A DNA stretch of 64,000 nt from CAVZBW01 sp963773635 (GCA_963773635.1 CAVZBW010000005.1:682001-746000); one strand, 5' to 3'. Positions 43,941 through 53,090 are shown, counted from the stretch's first letter. Notes: generated from the sequence alone by a model not told the origin. Numbers and translations are program-made.

Positions 43941-44795
43941 TCACTCCCCGGTCGACGTTGCACCGAGCAGCGCCACCGCAGCGGCCGCGTCCGGAGCCCA
44001 GCCGTCGGCCCCGAGGTCCGACGCGTGCGACGCGGTCGGGAGCGCCGGTCCCCCCGCCACGACCGCGACCCCGGGGTGCCGCCGCTTCACGGCCCCGATG
44101 CTCCGCGCCGCGGCCTTCGCGACCGAGTCCGCGCCGACACTGATCCCGACCGCCTTCAGGTCCGGGATCCCGGCCGCGGCGTCGAGCAGCGACTGCGTGG
44201 GAACGTTGGCCCCGAGGTCCACGACGACCAGTCCCTCGCTCCGCAGCACGTCCACCACCATGGTCACGGGCAGCTGGTGAGCGTCCCCGGGCGCTGCACC
44301 CAGAAGCACCGCTCCCCTGCGAGTCCGACCCGGGCGGGCGAAGCGTGGCCCGAGGCGCCCGACGATGCGGATGGCGACGGACGTTGCCCGATGCTCCTCG
44401 TCGATGGTGGTGCGCCCCTGGGCCCACCGGTCTCCGATCTCTCGCAGTGCGGGTGCGATGAGCTGCAGGTACAGGTCGGATGGCGCCGCCCCTGAGGCGA
44501 GGGCCTGCTCGACGATGGCCCACCCTCCCGGGCCGTCGCCTGCCAGCAGGCGCCCGGTCAGCCTCTGGCGTCGCGGACCCCACTGCAGGCCGCGCCGGCC
44601 GGCCGGCCCAGTGGGTGTCGCCACGAACCGGTCCACCTCCCGGGCGGACACCAACCAACGGCCGGCCCTCTGGATGGCGTGGAGCCGGCCCAGCCGCACA
44701 TAGCGGTAGGCCGTCATGTAGTGGACCCCGATGCGCTGAGCTGCGGCCTCGAGGGTGAGGAGATCGTCGTCTCCTGGCGCGTCGGATCCGGTCAT
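43941..44795 (-). CDS. MerR-type regulator with B12-binding domain, CarH/LitR-type photoreceptor
   Basis: 284 residues. Residues ~10-60 are a MerR/excisionase-type helix-turn-helix (LTLEAAAQRIGVHYMTAYRY). Residues ~85-175 are a helical B12-cap domain containing WAQGRTTIDEEH, the W-x9-EH motif of light-sensing CarH proteins. Residues ~185-284 are a B12-binding domain with the axial-His motif GDAHQLP. CarH-type proteins bind adenosylcobalamin, tetramerise and repress DNA in the dark, and release it on illumination. The downstream photolyase and upstream lipid genes are typical targets. ATG 44795 is chosen; upstream in-frame sequence overlaps the desaturase. Confidence 0.88.
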   Translation of the reverse strand: MTGSDAPGDDDLLTLEAAAQRIGVHYMTAYRYVRLGRLHAIQRAGRWLVSAREVDRFVATPTGPAGRRGLQWGPRRQRLTGRLLAGDGPGGWAIVEQALASGAAPSDLYLQLIAPALREIGDRWAQGRTTIDEEHRATSVAIRIVGRLGPRFARPGRTRRGAVLLGAAPGDAHQLPVTMVVDVLRSEGLVVVDLGANVPTQSLLDAAAGIPDLKAVGISVGADSVAKAAARSIGAVKRRHPGVAVVAGGPALPTASHASDLGADGWAPDAAAAVALLGATSTGE

Positions 44796-44808
44796 GGGAG
44801 GTGCGGGG

Positions 44809-45657
44809 TCACCGTTCGTGCACGAGCCGGCCCGCGAGGACCCGAGCCGTCGGGACCCGCAGGTCCCGCACGATGCGAGCACGTTGCAGCGCCGCGAGGA
44901 CGTAATAGGTCACGTCGATCTCCCACCGCCGGAAGCCCTGCCGGGCCGACGGCGGGTAATGGTGGTGGTTGTTGTGCCATCCCTCGCCGAGGGTCACGAG
45001 GGCGATGAGCCAGCTGTTGCGGCTGTCGTCGGGCGTGGCGTAGCGACGGCGTCCTATCCGGTGCGCCAGGGAGTTGACGGCGAAGGTGCCGTGCCAGAGC
45101 AGGACCGTCGAGAGTCCGAAGCCGATGGCCACCCCGCCCCAACCCGCCACGAGATAGCACAAGGCACCGAGTGCCCAGGGGCCTATCCAGTGCAGGCGGT
45201 CGACCATCTCCAGCTCCGGAAAGGCGGCGAGATCGGCCACGATGGCGCGCTCGGCCTGCTTGTAGCGGCGAGACAGGATCCAGCCCACATGACTCCACCA
45301 CAGGCCGCGGCGGGGCGAGTGCACGTCCCGCGGCGTGTCGGCGTGCCGATGGTGCCGGCGATGATGGCTCGCCCACCACAGCGGACCCTTCTGCGCCGCC
45401 GTGACCCCCCCGAGGGCGATGACCAGCTGAGCGGGCCGGCTCAGGCGATAGCTGCGATGGGAGAAGTAGCGGTGGTAGCCGGCCGTCACGAAGAACATCC
45501 GGACGAGGTACAAGGCGGCGGCCAGGGTGGCGTCGACCAAGGTGACGCCGGTCAGGAGAGCGACGAAGGGCAGGAAATGCACCGCCAGGAAGGGGCCTGC
45601 AGACAGCCAGTCCGCGTGGACACCGGGCTCGGCGTCGGAGCGTCCGGCGTCGCTCAC
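44809..45657 (-). CDS. Acyl-CoA delta-9-type fatty acid desaturase
   Basis: A 282-residue integral membrane di-iron enzyme with the three histidine boxes HRYFSH, HHRRHH and GWHNNHHHYP, and hydrophobic segments between them. It inserts a cis double bond in acyl chains with O2 and electrons. The GTG start overlaps the TGA of the CFA-type methyltransferase (GTGA). Its product could be the substrate of that methyltransferase, linking desaturation to chain methylation. Confidence 0.92.
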   Translation of the reverse strand: MSDAGRSDAEPGVHADWLSAGPFLAVHFLPFVALLTGVTLVDATLAAALYLVRMFFVTAGYHRYFSHRSYRLSRPAQLVIALGGVTAAQKGPLWWASHHRRHHRHADTPRDVHSPRRGLWWSHVGWILSRRYKQAERAIVADLAAFPELEMVDRLHWIGPWALGALCYLVAGWGGVAIGFGLSTVLLWHGTFAVNSLAHRIGRRRYATPDDSRNSWLIALVTLGEGWHNNHHHYPPSARQGFRRWEIDVTYYVLAALQRARIVRDLRVPTARVLAGRLVHER

Positions 45658-46973
45658 GGCCGATCCCGGGCCGGCCCGGGCCGCCACCCCGGCTTTGCCA
45701 GCACCATTTGCACATCGCTGATCCGGCGTTCCTCAAACCCGGCCTGGCAGTAGGCCAGGTAGAGATCCCACAGCCGGAGGAAGGGCTCGTCGAAGCCGAG
45801 GGCGGCGATCTCGGCACGATTCTGGTGGAACCGGCTCCGCCAGCGGGCGAGGGTTTCGGCGTAGTGGGCACCGATGTCCTCGAGTCCCACCGTCCGCAGG
45901 TCGCTGGCCTTGGTGGTGGAGCGCACGATGGCCTCCACCGAGGGGATGCAGGAGCCGGGAAAGATCATGGCCTTGACGAAATCGTCAGACCGCTTCGCCC
46001 TGGGGTAGATGCGGTCGTCGATGACGATGGCCTGCAGCGCCATCAGCCCGTCGGGGCTCAGCAGGCTGGCGCAGCTCGAGAAGAATAGGTCGTAGCTGCG
46101 CCAGCCGATCGCCTCGATCATCTCGATGGACACGATCTTGTCCCACGTGCCCCGCAGGGCTCGGTAGTCATCGTTGCGCACGGTGACGAGGTCCTCCAGG
46201 CCTGCTCGGGCCACGCTGCGCCGAGCGTGCGCGTACTGGCGGTCGGAGATCGTGGTGGTGGTCACTCGGCAGCCATAGGTCGATGCCGCGTAGAGCGCGA
46301 AGCTGCCCCAACCGGTTCCGATCTCGAGCACACGGTCGCCCGGCCCGAGCCCGAGCTTCGTGCAGACGCGGTCCAGCTTGGCCCGCGAGGCCTGCTCGAG
46401 TGACGCCCCCGGCATCTCGAAGATGCCGCACGAGTAGGTCAGCGTCGGGTCGAGGAACAGGGCGAAGAAATCGTCGCCGAGGTCGTAGTGGGCGCGAATG
46501 TTCTCTCGGTCTTGCTCCCACGCAACCGTCCGACCAATCGGGCGATCGCCAGGGCCCCGGCCGGGGCGGCGGACCCGACCCTTCGCCCGACCCGGCGCGC
46601 GACTGCGTAGGGCGTGGCGAAGTGTGCTCCACCCGGGCAGGGTCGGGCCGCCCGAGGGAAGGTGCCGGGCAGCGATGCGCAGGAGCGCCACGAGGTCGTC
46701 CGCCTCCCACCACCCCTGCACGTAGCCCCGGGCGAGACCGATGCTCCCGGCCGCCGCCGATCGGTAGGCCTCCGGGTGGTGCACCGTGACCGTCGCCTCC
46801 AGGCCCGTGCGATCGGGGCCGGACCCGTAGACGGCGCTTCGCCCGCCCTCGCGCACGGTGAGACGACCCTCGCGGATGCGACGGAAGGCGCCGAGCACTG
46901 CCGCTCTCGCCCAGCGGTCGACGGGCGAGCCCCGGGGAACGGAGACTCCCCCGGGATCGATGGTGACCGTCAC
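45654..46973 (-). CDS. Cyclopropane-fatty-acyl-phospholipid synthase family methyltransferase
   Basis: A 439-residue SAM-dependent methyltransferase: NIRAHYDLGDDFFALFLDPT, TYSCGIFEMPGASLEQASRA, SAM motif VLEIGTGWGSFALYAAS and IVSIEMIEAIGWRSY. It adds a methyl or methylene group to unsaturated acyl chains of phospholipids. With the adjacent FAD oxidoreductase it could make methyl-branched, cyclopropane or furan-type fatty acids; the exact product is not readable. GTG 46973 overlaps the stop of DUF1365. It is expected at the membrane surface. Confidence 0.9.
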   Translation of the reverse strand: MTVTIDPGGVSVPRGSPVDRWARAAVLGAFRRIREGRLTVREGGRSAVYGSGPDRTGLEATVTVHHPEAYRSAAAGSIGLARGYVQGWWEADDLVALLRIAARHLPSGGPTLPGWSTLRHALRSRAPGRAKGRVRRPGRGPGDRPIGRTVAWEQDRENIRAHYDLGDDFFALFLDPTLTYSCGIFEMPGASLEQASRAKLDRVCTKLGLGPGDRVLEIGTGWGSFALYAASTYGCRVTTTTISDRQYAHARRSVARAGLEDLVTVRNDDYRALRGTWDKIVSIEMIEAIGWRSYDLFFSSCASLLSPDGLMALQAIVIDDRIYPRAKRSDDFVKAMIFPGSCIPSVEAIVRSTTKASDLRTVGLEDIGAHYAETLARWRSRFHQNRAEIAALGFDEPFLRLWDLYLAYCQAGFEERRISDVQMVLAKPGWRPGPARDRP

Positions 46974-47737
46974 CGGACCTCCCGGTGCGTCCTTGGATGA
47001 GGGTGAAACGGCACGCCCTTCGCCACCAGTCGCAAGGCCTCCAGGTAGATGGTCGCCGACACCCGCCACGTCATCAACGGGTGGCGGACCAACATTGCGG
47101 TCATCGCCGACCGGCTCATGTCCCGGCGCCGGAGAGCGAGCGACGCATCGAGCACCCTTCGGTCCCCTTCGTACGTCTCCACCCTGGCGGCGAGGCGCAA
47201 GCCGGGCTCCGAGATGCGGAAGTGGTATCGCTGGTCCATCGGCATGAAGGGGGATACGTGCATCTCCTTGGGGAGCCACGACTCCAAGCGGCCGTCGCCC
47301 GCCACGTCGTCGGGGGTCACGACGTAGGCGTGCCGATCGCCCCACGGCGTGTTGGTCACGGAGGCGACGGCCGCCCGGAGGCTCTCGCCGTCGGGGGCAA
47401 AGCAGAACAGCAGGGCGATCGGATTGAAGCACCAGCCCCACGTCCGGAGGTGGGCGAGCATCCGCACCGGACCCCCCGGATCCTCCCCGAGCCGCTCGGC
47501 GGCGACCGCCCGAGCGGCCTCCGACAGGGGTGTCGAAGGGTCACCCAGGTAGTCCCCGCGACGAAAGCGGACCGGTCGAGCCGGCCGCTCCGACCAGAGC
47601 GGGTGCTGGGCCATGACGAGCGGGAGCTCGTCCAGATCGAGATAGCACAGGGCCACCGGGTAGGAGAACCGGTGCGGCTGGGGGCCCAACCGCCGGTGCA
47701 CGACCCGGCCCTCGTAGATGGCGCTATGAAGCGACAA
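46970..47737 (-). CDS. DUF1365 family protein
   Basis: 255 residues from a TTG start (47737); no ATG or GTG occurs before the family sequence SAIYEGRVVHRRLGPQPHRF. Typical motifs are YPVALCYLDLDELP, WGWCFNPIALLFCF and WLPKEMHVSPFMPMDQRYHF. DUF1365 proteins have no proven reaction but are strongly associated with flavin amine-oxidase-like and CFA-type genes, as here. Its start lies inside the end of the flavoprotein gene (14-bp overlap) and its stop overlaps the next start, so all three are coupled. Confidence 0.88.
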   Translation of the reverse strand: MSLHSAIYEGRVVHRRLGPQPHRFSYPVALCYLDLDELPLVMAQHPLWSERPARPVRFRRGDYLGDPSTPLSEAARAVAAERLGEDPGGPVRMLAHLRTWGWCFNPIALLFCFAPDGESLRAAVASVTNTPWGDRHAYVVTPDDVAGDGRLESWLPKEMHVSPFMPMDQRYHFRISEPGLRLAARVETYEGDRRVLDASLALRRRDMSRSAMTAMLVRHPLMTWRVSATIYLEALRLVAKGVPFHPHPRTHREVR

Positions 47738-48992
47738 GGATCCCCCTCGTTGCCGGTGCGCCAAGCCGACGAGCGACGTCGAGTCCGCTCCGGACGGCGT
47801 CCTCGTGGAACCCGTAGCCCCAGTAGGCGCCGCAGTACCACGTCCGCCGGCGCCCCTGGATCCGGTGGCAATGGTTCCGCGCCACCGCGCTCTCGGGGTC
47901 GTACACCGGGTGGGCGTAGTCCCACTGGCCGAGCACCAGGGAGGGATCAATCTCGTCCTCCCGGTTGAGGCTCACGAGGATCGACCGCCGCGAGCGCAAC
48001 CGTTGGAGGCTGTTCATCCAATAGGTCACGGTCGGCGCGGTGGACGGCTTGGCCGGCACGTGGTAATTCCAGCTCGCCCAGGCGCGACGGCGTCGCGGCA
48101 TCATCCGAGGATCGGTATGCAAGGTGGCCACGTTGGCCAGGTAGGCGATCGACCCGAGCACCTCCCGCTCCGCTCGATCGGCGTCGGAGAGCAGGGCCAG
48201 GGCCTGGTCGCTGTGGGTGGCGAGGACGGCGGCGTCGAAGACCTGGGGCCCGTTGTCCGTCACGATCGTGACGCCGTGCCCGTCACGAGTGATCTTGTGG
48301 ACCTTGCGCGACAGCAGCACTCGATCCGAGAACGGCTGGACGAGGGCGCGGACGTACTCCCTCGACCCGCCGACCACGGTCCTCCAACGTGGGCGTCTCA
48401 GCAGCCGGAGCATGCCGTGGTTGTCGAGGAAGCGGGCCACGGTGAGCGCCGGAATCCGGTCGAACGTCGAGGGGTTGGCCGACCAGATGGCCGAGCCGAG
48501 CGGGATCAAGTAGTCCGATGCGAGGCGCCCCCCGTACCGACCCTGGGCGAGGAGCTCACCCAGGGTGGCGAGCTCGGGCGCGCCGGTGTCGTCGAGCAGC
48601 CTCCTTGCGTCCCGATTGAACCGGAGGATGTCGACGAGCATGCGCTGGTAGGAGGGACGCAGTCCGTTGAGGGGCTGGGAGTAGAGCCCCAGCCCGTTGC
48701 CCCGGTATTCGAAGTCCGGCTGGGTCCGCGACACGCTGAAGCTCATCTCGGTCGGCTGCGTCGCGACCCGCAGCTCGCGCAATACGCGGGAGAACTGCGG
48801 GTAGTTCTGCTCGTTGTACACGATGAACCCCGTGTCAACTTGGTGCGTTTCATCGGCAAGATCCACCCGGACGGTGTTTGCATGCCCGCCGGCCCGGTCA
48901 TCGGCCTCGAAGAGCGTCACTTCGTGGATCCCGTGGAGCTGGCGGGCGCACACCAGTCCCGCCACCCCACCTCCGACGATGGCGATCCTCAT
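47724..48992 (-). CDS. FAD/NAD(P)-binding amine-oxidase-like oxidoreductase
   Basis: A 422-residue flavoprotein beginning MRIAIVGGGVAGLVCARQL, with FEADDRAGGHANTV (second FAD contact) and DTGFIVYNEQNYPQFSRVLR. It ends TWYCGAYWGYGFHEDAVRSG. It belongs to the amine-oxidase/phytoene-desaturase-like group regularly found with DUF1365 and CFA synthase genes. It probably oxidises or dehydrogenates fatty acyl chains in the lipid-modification path. It starts 7 nt after the upstream SDR stop. Confidence 0.9.
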   Translation of the reverse strand: MRIAIVGGGVAGLVCARQLHGIHEVTLFEADDRAGGHANTVRVDLADETHQVDTGFIVYNEQNYPQFSRVLRELRVATQPTEMSFSVSRTQPDFEYRGNGLGLYSQPLNGLRPSYQRMLVDILRFNRDARRLLDDTGAPELATLGELLAQGRYGGRLASDYLIPLGSAIWSANPSTFDRIPALTVARFLDNHGMLRLLRRPRWRTVVGGSREYVRALVQPFSDRVLLSRKVHKITRDGHGVTIVTDNGPQVFDAAVLATHSDQALALLSDADRAEREVLGSIAYLANVATLHTDPRMMPRRRRAWASWNYHVPAKPSTAPTVTYWMNSLQRLRSRRSILVSLNREDEIDPSLVLGQWDYAHPVYDPESAVARNHCHRIQGRRRTWYCGAYWGYGFHEDAVRSGLDVARRLGAPATRGILVAS

Positions 48993-48999
48993 GGCCCGC

Positions 49000-49995
49000 T
49001 CACCCGACCCTCTCCTCGCACCAGGCCCAGAGCCGCTCGGCCTCCCCCGGTCGATCCGGGCCGCAGAACCGCGACGTCGGCCGGGGCCTGCGATCCAGCC
49101 AGAAGCCGACCGGACCGTCGGTCGGTCCCTCGCTCGCCAGCCACACCGCGGTGTCCGCGCCCTCGTCCGGCCGTCGCAGCACCGGGCGGAAAAGGGCGTG
49201 GAACCACGGCAAACCCTCGGCGAGCGCGCCGGTGTCGACCCATCCGGGGTGCATCACGTACACGCACACACCGGCCGGCCCGAGCCGCCCGGCCCAGAGC
49301 CCGGCGAGGGCGACCTGGGCCCGCTTGGCCCGGGCATAGGCCACCGACGGGCGGTACCGGGACTCCTCCACCTCCAGGGCATTCACGTCGAGCGGCTGGA
49401 GGTACATGCCACCCGAGGCCATCCAGATGACCTTCGACGACGGGGTCTTCTCGAGGAGGGGGGCCAGGCCTGCGGTGAGCAGGTGCGGCCCGAGCACGTG
49501 GCTGGCGACGGTGGTCTCGATCCCGTCGTCCGATGCCCGCCACGTCCGATGGAGCAGCCCCGCATTGTGCACGAGGACGTCCAAACGGCCGACGCGATCC
49601 GTCACCCGTGTCACCAGGGCCCGCACCTGGCTCAGCGACGACATGTCGGCGGACTCGGCCCATACCCTCGGTGAGCCGCTCTCCCTTCCGATCTCCCACG
49701 CCGCCGCCTCGGCGGACTCCCGTCGGCGACCCACCAGGCCGACCGAGGCCCCGAGACTCGCCAGTGAGGACGCCACCGATCGCCCGATCCCTCGGGTGCC
49801 GCCGGTCACCAGGGCCACCTCCGAGCCCATGGAGGGCCGGGCCTCGGCCCACGAGCAGAGGCGCCGACGCACCAGGTACCCGACGCGCGACCAGCTCAGC
49901 ACCACGGTCGCCTCGAGCGCCTCGTCCACCACCGACCGCAGCCCGCGATCTCCCGGCCCTGCGGCCCGGCGCCACCCTCGATGCTCGATCGCCAC
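49000..49995 (-). CDS. SDR family protein, DHRS12-like
   Basis: 331 residues. An N-terminal ~45-residue helix (EALEATVVLSWSRVGYLVRR) precedes the Rossmann domain VALVTGGTRGIGRSVA, with VHNAGLLHR, MASGGMYLQ and the active site YARAK. The leading helix and lack of a standard C-terminal tail fit the DHRS12-like group found in light-induced actinobacterial clusters. GTG 49995 is chosen from the AT-rich palindrome just upstream. It is first in the seven-gene leftward cluster. Confidence 0.85.
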   Translation of the reverse strand: MAIEHRGWRRAAGPGDRGLRSVVDEALEATVVLSWSRVGYLVRRRLCSWAEARPSMGSEVALVTGGTRGIGRSVASSLASLGASVGLVGRRRESAEAAAWEIGRESGSPRVWAESADMSSLSQVRALVTRVTDRVGRLDVLVHNAGLLHRTWRASDDGIETTVASHVLGPHLLTAGLAPLLEKTPSSKVIWMASGGMYLQPLDVNALEVEESRYRPSVAYARAKRAQVALAGLWAGRLGPAGVCVYVMHPGWVDTGALAEGLPWFHALFRPVLRRPDEGADTAVWLASEGPTDGPVGFWLDRRPRPTSRFCGPDRPGEAERLWAWCEERVG

Positions 49996-50003
49996 GCCGA
50001 CTA

Positions 50004-50017
50004 ATTTAGCACTAAAT
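50004..50017. promoter_or_regulatory. AT-rich inverted repeat at the head of the light-response cluster
   Basis: ATTTAG-CA-CTAAAT is a perfect 6+2+6 inverted repeat in an AT-rich patch amid very GC-rich DNA. It lies 9 nt upstream of the leftward SDR start and 74 nt from the rightward membrane-protein start. It probably contains a core promoter or operator. Binding by the CarH-type regulator is a guess from position. Confidence 0.4.
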
Positions 50018-50090
50018 ACCTTGGGACAGGCTCGCCAGATTCGACGAGGCGGCTGGTCCGAGCCTGCCGACACCACAGAGGAGCCCCACC

Positions 50091-50516
50091 ATGCAATCTC
50101 CCCTCCGACCACGAACGGCCCGAATCGCCGCCCTGGGCGTCGCCCTCGCCCGCGCCGGCCTCGGCCTCGCGGCCCTGGTCGAGCCGGAGCTGGTGGCGCG
50201 ACCGTGGGTGGGTGAGGCCGGCCGGGGGGAGGGCCCTGCGGTCCTGGCCCGGGCGCTGGGGGGCCGCGACCTCGCACTGGGCCTCGGAGCCCTCGCGGCC
50301 GCGGCGGACCCGCCGCGGCTCTCCGCCTGGGTCGTGGCGGGCGGACTGGCCGACGCCGTCGACGCGACCATCACCCTCGGCGCCTACCGGGGGTTACCGC
50401 GGCGCGGCAGGGTTGTCGTCCTGGCAGCCGCGAGCGGGGCGGCGATCGCCGCCGCTCTCTGCGCCCCGGCCATCGCGGACGCTGGGTCGGGTCCTACCGG
50501 TCCGCCGTCCGAGTGA
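50091..50516 (+). CDS. Small membrane protein, unknown function
   Basis: A 141-residue Ala/Gly/Leu-rich protein with about four hydrophobic segments (ARIAALGVALARAGLGLAAL, LALGLGALAAAA, SAWVVAGGLADAVDATITL, VVVLAAASGAAIAAALCAP). I cannot assign a family; it resembles short DoxX/DUF4267-like membrane proteins only in general shape. GAGGAG precedes the ATG. It is divergent from the light-response cluster and may share its control. It overlaps the next convergent gene by 23 bp. Confidence 0.65.
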   Translation: MQSPLRPRTARIAALGVALARAGLGLAALVEPELVARPWVGEAGRGEGPAVLARALGGRDLALGLGALAAAADPPRLSAWVVAGGLADAVDATITLGAYRGLPRRGRVVVLAAASGAAIAAALCAPAIADAGSGPTGPPSE

Positions 50517-52194
50517 TGGTCACTCGGCCGACGCCCTGCAACGTGTAGAGGACCCGCGCCGTGTAGCGCGGGAGCGGGTGGGTGACCGCGACCTGCGGTC
50601 CCATGAGGGTGGGGTAGCCCGGCTCCGACTCCGGCCGCCAGCCGTCGGCGTACAGCAACCAGTCGACCCCGGTGATCGCCGAGTACGACGCCGTGAAGCC
50701 GCCCGGCGGCAAGACGAGCAGCCGACCTCTGGGCACGACCCGCTCGATCGTGGCGGTGAGCCGCTGGACCTGCGCCATGACGGGCCAACCCGACGTCAGA
50801 TTGTCGTTGTTGGCCGAGTCGTTGGAGACCCCGATGCTGCTCGCCACCACCGCGGCGACGAGCGCCACCGCCACGATCGCCGCGACGAAACGCCCGAGAC
50901 CGTCGGGCAGTATCACTCGACCGGCTCGATGGCCGGCCCCGGATCCGACGAATCGGGCTCCCGCCACGACCAGCTCGATCACGGACCAACCGACGACGAG
51001 CAACACGAGCATGCCGACCGGCCAGGACCCTGCATCGAGGTACGGGAAGCTGAAGATGAACTGCGACATCGGCAAGGACGCAAAGGTCCACACCATGGCC
51101 ACCGACAGGAGGAGCGCCACGAGGGCCAGCGCAGCCAACTCGAGCCTCCTGGCGAAGAAGGCGACGGCGGCGCACAAGGCGAGGAACACGAGGATGGCGA
51201 CGCCCACCCACGCGGGATGACTGTGGACGGCGCCATCGAGCACTCCGACATTGGCCGTCGGGTCCTCCCCCCTCCCCCACCAGATCGGGTGGGGACCCAC
51301 CGAGGCGGCCAGGGTCTGCAGGCTGAATGCACCTCCCGTGGTCGACTGCTTCGTGTGGAGGGATCGCCAGAGCAGCGTCATGTTCCCCGGGTTGTTGGTC
51401 AGCTCCTGGATCACGGGGACGATCCAGCAGGCCAGTCCCACGACGGCCCCGACGGGGAGCCACCAACCCAGCTTGCGGACGCGAATCAGACCCACGAGGG
51501 GCGCCACCACGACGCAGGCGATCGACCCCAGCGCGAACATCAGGTGACACTGCGTCGCGAAGGACGCCGACAAGACGAGAACGGGCCACCACCGGAGGTG
51601 CCCGGTGGCCACGGCCCAGGCGATCGCGGCCGTCGCGACGAACCACACGAGTCCGATATGGGCGTTCCAGGTGGGATCGATGGCCAGCGCGGGGAACTCG
51701 GCCACCATGAGGAGCACCACGGCCACCACGCCGAGCGCCCCCCGCCATCGAAGCGCCGACCAGGCAGCCTCGACGGCCAGAGACACCGCGACGACGCAGG
51801 CCAGCGCTGCTCCCCACAGGCCCCCCTGGAGATGATCCAGGTGGACGGGGATGGTGAGGAACCAAAACAGCATCGGGCCCGGGTCGTAGACCGGCAGGTT
51901 CGTGCCGATCACGTGGGTGTACATGCCCACGAGGGGCGGGTGGGACGAGAGGACCGCCGAGGAGCGGAAGATGATCACACCGTCGTCCCCCTGGGGTCCC
52001 CACCCTCGGGCCATCCCAAGGCCGCAAGCCACGAGGAACGGCGTGGCCACCGCGACGTGGCACGCGATCCGGACGGTCAGGGCAGACCACAGCAGGGCAA
52101 GCCACGACCGGGGCCGCCGACGAGGGCTGGCGGTTTCGATGGCCCCGTCCCCGGCCTGGTCCCCCACTCGTGTCACCCCTCTTGCGACGGTCAC
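50494..52194 (-). CDS. Multi-spanning membrane protein, GT-C glycosyltransferase-like
   Basis: 566 residues with about 10-12 hydrophobic segments and a soluble C-terminal part of ~110 residues (VVPRGRLLVLPPGGFTASYS, then GWRPESEPGYPTLMG). Between the first two membrane segments is WGPQGDDGVIIFRS, an Asp pair in the first extracytoplasmic loop as in GT-C enzymes that use polyprenyl-phosphate sugars. It may transfer a sugar to a cell-envelope component. The GT-C assignment is by architecture; no closer family is recognised. It starts at GTG 52194. Confidence 0.7.
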   Translation of the reverse strand: MTVARGVTRVGDQAGDGAIETASPRRRPRSWLALLWSALTVRIACHVAVATPFLVACGLGMARGWGPQGDDGVIIFRSSAVLSSHPPLVGMYTHVIGTNLPVYDPGPMLFWFLTIPVHLDHLQGGLWGAALACVVAVSLAVEAAWSALRWRGALGVVAVVLLMVAEFPALAIDPTWNAHIGLVWFVATAAIAWAVATGHLRWWPVLVLSASFATQCHLMFALGSIACVVVAPLVGLIRVRKLGWWLPVGAVVGLACWIVPVIQELTNNPGNMTLLWRSLHTKQSTTGGAFSLQTLAASVGPHPIWWGRGEDPTANVGVLDGAVHSHPAWVGVAILVFLALCAAVAFFARRLELAALALVALLLSVAMVWTFASLPMSQFIFSFPYLDAGSWPVGMLVLLVVGWSVIELVVAGARFVGSGAGHRAGRVILPDGLGRFVAAIVAVALVAAVVASSIGVSNDSANNDNLTSGWPVMAQVQRLTATIERVVPRGRLLVLPPGGFTASYSAITGVDWLLYADGWRPESEPGYPTLMGPQVAVTHPLPRYTARVLYTLQGVGRVTITRTADR

Positions 52195-52262
52195 CCTACA
52201 CCTGGAGGGCTTTCGCGCTGAGCTGCCGGGCCTTGCACGGGACCTTGGATACCATCACGGCG

Positions 52263-53090
52263 GTGAGCGGCGCTGACCTCCCCCTCTCCGGGTGGTTCGA
52301 TCTGTCGGGGCGCGGAGCGCTCGTGACCGGAGCCGGCGCAGGTATCGGCCGGGCCATCGCGCGACGCCTGGCCGAGGCGGGAGCGGCCGTCGTGGTGGCC
52401 GACGTCGATCGAGACGGCTCCGCGACCACCGTCGAGGCCATCAGATCGGCCGGCGGCCGGGCCCTCGCCACGTTCGCGGACGTCCGCGACGCCCGGGCGG
52501 CGAGCGCCTCCGCCCGGCTCGTGGTGGAGGAGTTCGGGCGCCTGGACGTCCTCGTGAACAACGCCGGCCTCTATCCCCGCTCCCCGGTCCTCGACACCGC
52601 CGAGGAGACCTGGGATCGGGTCGTCGACGTCAACCTCAAGGGAACCTTCCTCTGGTCACAGGCGTGCGCTCGCATCATGGTCGCCGCAGGCACCGGTGGC
52701 AGCATCATCAATCTGGCGTCCAAGCAGGCGTTGCGCGGCGGCGCCGATCTCGCCCACTATTCGGCGTCCAAGGCGGGCGTCGTGTTGTTTACCCAGTCGC
52801 TCGCGGTCGAACTCGGCCCTCACGGCATACGGGTCAACGCCCTCGCTCCCGGACCGGTTGCCACCGACCGCGCTCTGCAGGCCGCCGCCGCACGAGGTGA
52901 TGGAGGAGACGGATCGGCGAACGAGCTGGCGAGCGAGGACGGCCGCGAGGCCTATCGGCTCAGGATCCCGTTGCGCCGGTTCTCCGACCCCGACGACGTG
53001 GCGCGGGTGGCCCTCTTCCTGGCCAGCGATGCCGCCCGCATGATGACCGGAGCCCTCGTCGCGGTCGATGGCGGCGCATCGCTGACCTGA
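52263..53090 (+). CDS. SDR family NAD(P)-dependent oxidoreductase
   Basis: A 275-residue classical SDR: ALVTGAGAGIGRAIARRLAE, LVNNAGLYPRS, catalytic LASKQALRG and YSASK, GIRVNALAPGPVATD, and MMTGALVAVDGGA. GTG 52263 is used because the in-frame ORF upstream to 52170 overlaps the divergent membrane-protein gene and has no family sequence. It is convergent with the flavoenzyme at 53131, with a 40-nt gap. Confidence 0.88.
   Translation: MSGADLPLSGWFDLSGRGALVTGAGAGIGRAIARRLAEAGAAVVVADVDRDGSATTVEAIRSAGGRALATFADVRDARAASASARLVVEEFGRLDVLVNNAGLYPRSPVLDTAEETWDRVVDVNLKGTFLWSQACARIMVAAGTGGSIINLASKQALRGGADLAHYSASKAGVVLFTQSLAVELGPHGIRVNALAPGPVATDRALQAAAARGDGGDGSANELASEDGREAYRLRIPLRRFSDPDDVARVALFLASDAARMMTGALVAVDGGASLT

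Noticed and set aside
45654..47441. 595-codon version of the CFA-type methyltransferase
   Set aside because: The first ~155 codons are antisense-like, lie over DUF1365 in another frame and carry no family motif; GTG 46973 gives the normal length and a GTGA junction.
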